From Deltaproteobacteria bacterium (GTDB lineage: Bacteria; Desulfobacterota; Desulfobacteria; Desulfobacterales; Desulfosalsimonadaceae): 10,860 nucleotides of DNA. The notes under the pieces were generated by a model, which searched no databases, was not told the origin of the DNA, and worked only from the letters and a program-made list of their open reading frames with translations. Made by a program: the position numbers and the translations under genes. This document shows positions 7,032 through 10,860 of this stretch, piece by piece. The stretch covers positions 1 to 10,860 of the forward strand of contig JAJRPH010000076.1 of assembly GCA_024280875.1 (NCBI GenBank). The letters are read 5' to 3'. Within the stretch, counting starts at the first letter, position 1; each line of letters starts with the position of its first letter.

Positions 7032-7034
7032 ATT

Positions 7035-7988
7035 ATGATAGATGAAAAACAAACAGAAATCAGCATCGTCATCCCTTTGTTTAATGAGGAAGAAAATATC
7101 ACCAGGCTACATGCTGAAATACTTCAAGTCTGTAGGGATAATAATTATATTTTTGAAATAATTTTTGTTGATGACGGATCGACGGATGAAACGTTTGAAC
7201 GCTCCAAAGCGTTAGCCCCGTTACAAATAATTCGGCTGCGAAAAAATTTTGGACAGACAGCCGCCTTTGATGCCGGAATTAAATCCGCCAAATATAATTA
7301 TATCATCACCATGGACGGAGACTGCCAGAATGATCCGAATGATATACCATTATTAATCAAGACCTTGGAACAAAACAGACTGGATATTGTTTCCGGCTGG
7401 CGAAAAAAAAGAAAAGACAGCTTTACGAAGCGGTTCATTTCCCGGGGCGCTCATACTTTCAGGCGTTTTTTAATCAAGGATCACATCCATGACAGCGGTT
7501 GTTCTTTGAAAATATATAAAAAAGAATGTTTTGACGGTTTATCCCTGTACGGAGAAATGCACCGGTTTATTCCGGCATTATTAATGGGATCCGGATACCA
7601 GATCGGCGAAACTATAGTTAATCACCGCACCCGGCATAAAGGCGTTAGCAAATACAATTGGAAAAGAACGATTAAAGGCATTGTTGACATGATGTCCATC
7701 GCTTTCTGGCATAAATTTGCATCAAGACCTTTACATTTTTTGGGCGGGCTCGGCCTGCTGCTGATACTTTTCGGTTTTTGTACCGGTGCGGTAACTGTTT
7801 TCAACTTTTTATCCGGACAGGGGATGTCCGAAACAGCCTGGCCACTGCTCACGGTATTTTTTCTCCTAGCCGGTGGTCAATTTTTTGTTTCCGGCCTCAT
7901 CATCGATGTATTATTGCGAAATCATTATGAAACAACTCAAAACCGATCATACAGTATAAAAGAAATCTGGCATAATAATGTGTCCTAA
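7035..7988 (+). CDS. DPM1/GtrB-like GT2 glycosyltransferase with two C-terminal membrane helices
   Basis: A 317-residue polyisoprenyl-phosphate sugar transferase of the GtrB/ArnC/DPM1 type, which usually moves a sugar from a nucleotide donor to undecaprenyl phosphate on the inner membrane. The catalytic domain has EISIVIPLFNEEENI (8-22), IIFVDDGSTDET (42-53), LRKNFGQTAAFDAGI (68-82), the metal-binding DGD in ITMDGDCQNDPNDIP (91-104), EMHRFIPALLMGSGY (174-188) and RTRHKGVSKYNW (198-209). Two hydrophobic helices follow at about 235-257 and 268-294, as in GtrB. The length is typical. A Cys stands where most relatives have Leu after DGD. The ATG is three bases after the stop of the upstream GT4 remnant and lacks a strong Shine-Dalgarno, so its translation may once have depended on that frame. 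It is followed by the flippase gene after 42 bases. The sugar is not predictable. Confidence 0.92.
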   Translation: MIDEKQTEISIVIPLFNEEENITRLHAEILQVCRDNNYIFEIIFVDDGSTDETFERSKALAPLQIIRLRKNFGQTAAFDAGIKSAKYNYIITMDGDCQNDPNDIPLLIKTLEQNRLDIVSGWRKKRKDSFTKRFISRGAHTFRRFLIKDHIHDSGCSLKIYKKECFDGLSLYGEMHRFIPALLMGSGYQIGETIVNHRTRHKGVSKYNWKRTIKGIVDMMSIAFWHKFASRPLHFLGGLGLLLILFGFCTGAVTVFNFLSGQGMSETAWPLLTVFFLLAGGQFFVSGLIIDVLLRNHYETTQNRSYSIKEIWHNNVS

Positions 7989-8030
7989 AACAAATAAAAA
8001 AATTCAAAATTAAAGCGTCTCCGCTCAAGA

Positions 8031-9299
8031 ATGCAGATAATAAGCTGGGTTAAAAATGAATGGCTACAGGGAAAGACCCTGATCTCCTATGGTGCACTAA
8101 AAGTCAGCGGCCTGGGATTTTCTTTTCTGATACCGATTTTTCTGGCAGTATTTCTCACGCCGGAAGTTCTCGGAATATATTCTCTGGGCATGATGCTTGT
8201 ATATTTTTTCAACTCAATTATCGTTCTTTCATCTTCAAGCCCCACGGTCATTTGCGGCATCGAAGAACTTGCGGAAAGTAAAAAAATCAGCCGCACAATT
8301 ACATCCAGAGCCATTATTCTTCTGACATCTTCTGCAATTTTCATTTCAGCCGTCTTATTGCTGAAAAATCAGATTATCAATTTCACAAAGCTGACCGAAG
8401 CCCAGACATACCTGTTGATACTGGTTTTTATCGGAAAAACGATAGAAAGTTTTATTGGCTGCATCTTAATCTCTTTGAATAGACGAATCCGGGAATCCAT
8501 TTTTCAATTGATTACTTCCGTCATTTCACTCTCATACATCATTCTGATTCACTTTTTGTGGGGGATCACACTGGAACGGGTATTTCCCATTTTTTTGATT
8601 GCCCCATTGATCTCTGTAATTTTTTTGATTTCAAAAACTGAATATCAAAAATTTCTTCCACTGACATATAATAAAGATAGCTTCAAAAAATTAGTACATT
8701 ACACCCGGTGGATGGCGCTTGGCGGAACGGCTGTATATTTTTTGAACTGGGGCGATAATATTATTTTGCGAAAATTTTCAACAATGGAGGACATCGGTGT
8801 TTACAACCTTGGTTATCAGTTTTTCAAAGGGATGATCATGATTTTTTCAGTCATTAAAATTTATTTTCTTCCCTTTGTCTCTCAGCACATCAATAATAAA
8901 AGTAAAATTGAAAATTATCTGATTGCCAAAAGAAGTAAGCTGTTTTTAACCGGCGTCATCTTTTCCGGATGTTTATTTCTGGCCATGCCAAAATTTGTGG
9001 AACTTATTTACGAGGGGCAATATCTGGATTCCGTTCTCGTTTTCAGAATACTTCTGGCCGGAGCCATTTGTGCATTTTTCAGCATGTTTTATGATCCAAT
9101 TTTCAGCAGCTTAAAAAAATTCCATGTCATTCAGACAATCACGGTTTTTGGGGTCATGGTGAATTTGACACTGGATTTTATTTTTGTCAGCCATATTGGA
9201 TTTATAGGCGCGGCCATCGCCACCTCGATCTCATATTTTTTAATGACAGCCATAAAAGTTTATTACTTCAGAAAATACTGTAAGCCATTAATTATATGA
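8031..9299 (+). CDS. Wzx-type polysaccharide flippase (MOP superfamily)
   Basis: A 422-residue, very hydrophobic protein of the oligosaccharide/polysaccharide exporter family, expected to flip the undecaprenyl-linked repeat unit across the inner membrane. It begins with ISYGALKVSGLGFSFLIPIFLAVFLTPEVLGIYSL, the usual first helix and loop with 'evlGiYsl'. About a dozen membrane segments can be drawn. The central NWGDNIILRKFSTMEDIGVYNLGYQF (about 239-264) matches the family's conserved 'D..iL..f....diG.Y..g' block, and GFIGAAIATSISYFL (about 400-414) is the C-terminal signature. Length is standard. The ATG at 8031 has no good Shine-Dalgarno; the next Met codons lie well inside conserved sequence, so the start is kept. 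It sits after the GtrB-like GT2. No Wzy polymerase or O-antigen ligase is seen nearby, so the glycan may be polymerised by proteins encoded elsewhere. The symbol wzx would be functional, not orthology-based. Confidence 0.88.
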   Translation: MQIISWVKNEWLQGKTLISYGALKVSGLGFSFLIPIFLAVFLTPEVLGIYSLGMMLVYFFNSIIVLSSSSPTVICGIEELAESKKISRTITSRAIILLTSSAIFISAVLLLKNQIINFTKLTEAQTYLLILVFIGKTIESFIGCILISLNRRIRESIFQLITSVISLSYIILIHFLWGITLERVFPIFLIAPLISVIFLISKTEYQKFLPLTYNKDSFKKLVHYTRWMALGGTAVYFLNWGDNIILRKFSTMEDIGVYNLGYQFFKGMIMIFSVIKIYFLPFVSQHINNKSKIENYLIAKRSKLFLTGVIFSGCLFLAMPKFVELIYEGQYLDSVLVFRILLAGAICAFFSMFYDPIFSSLKKFHVIQTITVFGVMVNLTLDFIFVSHIGFIGAAIATSISYFLMTAIKVYYFRKYCKPLII

Positions 9300-9317
9300 T
9301 TTATTTATAAATTGGAC

Positions 9318-9347
9318 TTGACTGAACCATAGTAATTATTTTATAAA
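9318..9347 (+). promoter_or_regulatory. Putative sigma70-type promoter for the last GT2
   Basis: TTGACT at 9318-9323, an 18-base spacer and TATAAA at 9342-9347 match the consensus at five of six bases each. It lies in the 117-base gap before the GT2 at 9417, suggesting that this gene can be transcribed separately from the flippase. Confidence 0.42.
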
Positions 9348-9404
9348 AACTCCGGATTCAAACAATTGGTCAGTTAACCAGCAGCACTTCAAAAATATTT
9401 TTTT

Positions 9405-9410
9405 CAGGAG
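9405..9410 (+). promoter_or_regulatory. Strong Shine-Dalgarno CAGGAG before the GT2 start
   Basis: CAGGAG ends six to seven bases before the ATG at 9417. It is the best ribosome-binding site among the plus-strand glycan genes and fixes the start of the last glycosyltransferase. Confidence 0.55.
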
Positions 9411-9416
9411 TTACAA

Positions 9417-10163
9417 ATGTTTAACGACAAAAAAGTAATCGTAATCATGCCTGCTTACAATGCGGCAGCGACTTTGAAACAAACCTATGATGAAGTGGTG
9501 GCGCAGAAAATTGTTGACCTGGTGATCGTGGTAGATGATGCCAGCAATGATGAGACAACACAAATTGCCAAAACGCTCCCCAATACACTGGTTCAGACCC
9601 ATCCCAAAAACAAAGGATATGGTGCCAACCAAAAAACATGCTACCGGCTGGCTCTGGGTCAGGGGGGCGATATTATTATCATGGTGCACCCGGACTACCA
9701 GTATACGCCCAAATTAATACCGGCCATGGCGTCCATGATCGGAAATGATCTGTATTCCTGCGTCCTAGGCTCTCGAATACTGGGAGGTTATGCCTTAAAA
9801 GGCGGAATGCCGAAATGGAAATATGTTGCCAACAGGCTTCTGACATTAGCAGAAAACATCCTGACCGGCGCAAAATTATCTGAATATCACACGGGATACC
9901 GCGCTTTTTCACGTCAACTGCTGGAAAAAATTGACATGAGCCGCAACTCCGATGATTTTGTTTTTGACAACCAAATGCTGGTCCAGATTTTATGGGCCGG
10001 TTATACGATAGCAGAGGTCAGCTGTCCGACACTTTATTTCGAGGATGCCTCATCAATTAATTTCACGCGCAGTGTCAAATATGGCCTGGGCTGCCTGCTC
10101 ATGGCCGTAAAATTCCGGCTGGCCCGACTGGGGCTGATAACCAGCAGACTTTTTCCAAAATAG
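9417..10163 (+). CDS. Soluble DPM1-like GT2 glycosyltransferase
   Basis: A 248-residue GT-A fold enzyme close to the dolichyl-phosphate-mannose-synthase-like branch of GT2, without membrane helices. Motifs in order: KVIVIMPAYNAAATL (6-20), LVIVVDDASNDET (35-47), HPKNKGYGANQKTCY (62-76), IIIMVHPDYQYTPKLI (86-101), where HPD takes the place of the usual DxD, GSRILGGYALKGGMPKWKY (118-136), LSEYHTGYRAFSR (154-166) and NSDDFVFDNQM (177-187), then CPTLYFEDASSINF. These blocks are characteristic of a compact GT2 subgroup of about 240-250 residues found in many bacteria, so the HPD is a subgroup trait, not a lesion. It has its own putative promoter and a strong RBS. It closes the glycan cluster; a large inverted repeat follows. 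It could equally serve a housekeeping lipid-linked sugar pathway rather than the upstream cluster. Confidence 0.91.
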   Translation: MFNDKKVIVIMPAYNAAATLKQTYDEVVAQKIVDLVIVVDDASNDETTQIAKTLPNTLVQTHPKNKGYGANQKTCYRLALGQGGDIIIMVHPDYQYTPKLIPAMASMIGNDLYSCVLGSRILGGYALKGGMPKWKYVANRLLTLAENILTGAKLSEYHTGYRAFSRQLLEKIDMSRNSDDFVFDNQMLVQILWAGYTIAEVSCPTLYFEDASSINFTRSVKYGLGCLLMAVKFRLARLGLITSRLFPK

Positions 10164-10169
10164 CAATCT

Positions 10170-10321
10170 TGATAAACTCGTAAAAGATACTGGGATGGCT
10201 GAATTAAAAGATACATATACAAGGCGTAGTGATTTTTCAGACAAGAAATAATACATGTAGTATCTCGAGTGGCTGAGAAATCACAACAACGCAGTAGATC
10301 GAACTTTTTACGACGCCATCA
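10170..10321. repeat. Large imperfect inverted repeat, possible palindromic repeat or MITE-like element
   Basis: Two nested pairs of arms are visible. The outer pair is TGATAAACTCGTAAAAG (10170-10186) against CTTTTTACGACGCCATCA (10304-10321), which pair at both ends with mismatches between. The inner pair is GTGATTTTTCAG (10229-10240) against CTGAGAAATCAC (10273-10284), matching at 11 of 12 positions, with GGCGT/ACGC extending outward imperfectly. The centre contains another small near-palindrome (ATACATGTAGTAT). No ORF or transposase lies inside. It could be a dispersed intergenic repeat, a MITE or a structured 3' end for the upstream GT2 transcript; copies elsewhere in the genome would decide. 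Confidence 0.5.
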
Positions 10322-10348
10322 ATCTTATCACTGAACCGTATCAATTTC

Positions 10349-10597
10349 TTAAAGTGCTCTTTTTGTCCCTGAAAACATAACGCTAAGCCACTTTTGAGGC
10401 CTGTTTTTTACATCTTTTCCCAAATTTTCAATTACTTGATTTGGTCCGACAAGAATTCCTAAGAATTCCTTCTTGCCCTAAGGGAACTGGGACAAGCAAA
10501 AGGCACCGTAAACACTCAGGTTGAGAGAACCCAGAAAACGACGCCCCTTGGAGTCAAGTGAATTGCCAGGTTCGGCATTTTTTGCCGTTTGATTCAT
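10349..10597 (-). pseudogene. Possible small ORF interrupted by one amber codon, unrecognised
   Basis: On the minus strand an ATG at 10597 opens 39 codons (MNQTAKNAEPGNSLDSKGRR, then FLGSLNLSVYGAFCLSQFP), meets TAG at 10480-10478 and continues in the same frame for 42 codons (GKKEFLGILVGPNQVIENLG, then KDVKNRPQKWLSVMFSGT) to TAA. I recognise no family and see no Shine-Dalgarno. It may be a decayed gene or plain chance; read-through or pyrrolysine insertion at TAG is possible in principle but has no support here. Confidence 0.2.
10451..10470. repeat. Tandem duplicated 10-mer AAGAATTCCT
   Basis: AAGAATTCCT occurs twice head to tail, followed by TCTTG. Each copy contains GAATTC, so the pair also makes a partial hairpin. 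It lies just inside the possible amber-broken minus-strand frame. No function is evident. Confidence 0.6.
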
Positions 10598-10646
10598 TGC
10601 TGACGGTGAGTTAAATTAATCTATCCCTTTTCCTTAAAACCAGCCT

Positions 10647-10860
10647 TCATTCAGGCATGTTAGGAATTTTGGTGATCTCACCCTTATAATTTCGTACCGT
10701 GTATTCTTTTTTGTTTTTATCAACAATATAATAGTCTGGCATTAATGGGATCTTGCCGATGTTAGTCGCCAGCACGTACATAGGTTGTGCCAGACCGGTA
10801 GTATGACCACGTAATGCATCACGAATCAACTCTGCTCCTTTTTCCACAGGAGTACGAAAA
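10647..10860 (-). CDS. KamA-family radical SAM aminomutase, C-terminal part (5' end outside window)
   Basis: The minus-strand frame is open to the right edge and ends with TGA at 10649-10647, giving about 70 C-terminal residues of a lysine 2,3-aminomutase (KamA)-like enzyme. These PLP- and radical SAM-dependent enzymes move an amino group from the alpha to the beta carbon of lysine or glutamate. Supporting blocks are FRTPVEKGAELIRDALRGHTT, where FRT...LRGHT is the conserved run near the end of the barrel, then GLAQPMYV, GKIPLMPDYYI and VRNYKGEITKIP, corresponding to the family's 'GGGGKxPxMPNY' and 'LRNYEGVIT' segments. The Gly-rich part is shorter than in classical KamA (TNIGKIP), so it may be a divergent subgroup or a different amino-acid aminomutase. 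In many sulfate reducers and archaea a KamA relative makes beta-lysine for osmoprotection; whether this copy does is not visible. The GTG at 10847 is internal. It is unrelated to the glycan cluster by function. Confidence 0.82.
   Translation of the reverse strand, partial: FRTPVEKGAELIRDALRGHTTGLAQPMYVLATNIGKIPLMPDYYIVDKNKKEYTVRNYKGEITKIPNMPE

Larger units (their letters stand above)
10164..10646. other. Intergenic stretch without an intact gene
   Basis: Between the last GT2 and the minus-strand aminomutase there is no convincing intact gene. The left part (10170-10321) holds a large imperfect inverted repeat, the middle a duplicated 10-mer (10451-10470), and the minus strand an 82-codon frame broken by one TAG. 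A short stem, CGGCA/TGCCG with a T5 loop at 10573-10587, is too weak and lacks a following T-run, so it is not called a terminator. Confidence 0.6.

Noticed and set aside
9400..9717. Minus- and plus-strand alternative frames within the last GT2
   Set aside because: They are shadows of the GT2, which has a strong RBS, a promoter-like sequence and complete motifs.
10573..10587. CGGCA-TTTTT-TGCCG as terminator of the minus-strand aminomutase
   Set aside because: On the minus strand the loop is A5 and no U-run follows the stem, so it does not look like an intrinsic terminator.
10164..10646. CRISPR array, tRNA or transposase remnant
   Set aside because: No regularly spaced repeats, no cloverleaf-like segment and no transposase motif were found; the inverted repeat occurs once in the window.

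Overview
The window looks like a chromosomal stretch from a Gram-negative bacterium. The gene set (an RND pump, a HlyD/ABC-2 exporter, a lipid-linked glycan cluster and a KamA-family aminomutase) would fit a sulfate-reducing Desulfobacterota such as a Desulfobacteraceae member. That assignment is inference from gene style only; no marker gene is present. The left end (about 1-1912) is visibly richer in G and C than the glycan block that follows (about 2140-10163), as is common for surface-polysaccharide loci acquired or reshuffled by transfer.

Layout. (i) 2-793: 3' end of an inner-membrane RND efflux pump, reading intact. (ii) 862-1912: a decayed exporter locus. A HlyD-type periplasmic adaptor has an ATA codon where the start should be, a frameshift just after its lipoprotein signal, and loses everything after its first lipoyl-like segment. 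It runs directly into an ABC-2 permease that lacks its N-terminus and most of its extracytoplasmic loop. (iii) 1913-2139: an AT-rich intergenic region with a plausible promoter whose -10 box lies in a perfect 7+1+7 palindrome. (iv) 2140-4165 (+): a GT4 glycosyltransferase and a PAPS-type sulfotransferase. (v) 6309-4241 (-): a two-gene inverted block, a GT4 (TTG start with a good Shine-Dalgarno) followed by a GT2. (vi) 6425-7031 (+): two gene remnants, the SPASM C-terminus of a radical SAM protein and the C-terminus of another GT4. (vii) 7035-10163 (+): a membrane-anchored DPM1/GtrB-like GT2, a Wzx-type flippase, and a soluble GT2 with its own promoter and strong RBS. (viii) 10164-10646: no intact gene; it holds a large imperfect inverted repeat, a tandem 10-mer and a possible amber-interrupted ORF. 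(ix) 10647-10860 (-): C-terminus of a KamA-family (lysine/glutamate 2,3-aminomutase-like) radical SAM enzyme.

Working model (inference): the intact genes assemble a lipid-linked oligosaccharide on the cytoplasmic face (two GT4 and three GT2 enzymes), flip it with the Wzx-like protein, and decorate it with sulfate through the sulfotransferase. No initiating sugar-phosphate transferase, polymerase or ligase is visible, so the cluster is incomplete here or relies on genes elsewhere. The inverted block next to two truncated genes, together with the decayed exporter, points to repeated remodelling. I see no CRISPR array, tRNA, rRNA or intact transposase, and nothing I could defend as a wholly new system. 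The best leads are the sulfated-glycan assignment, the remnants, the palindrome-promoter and the downstream inverted repeat.
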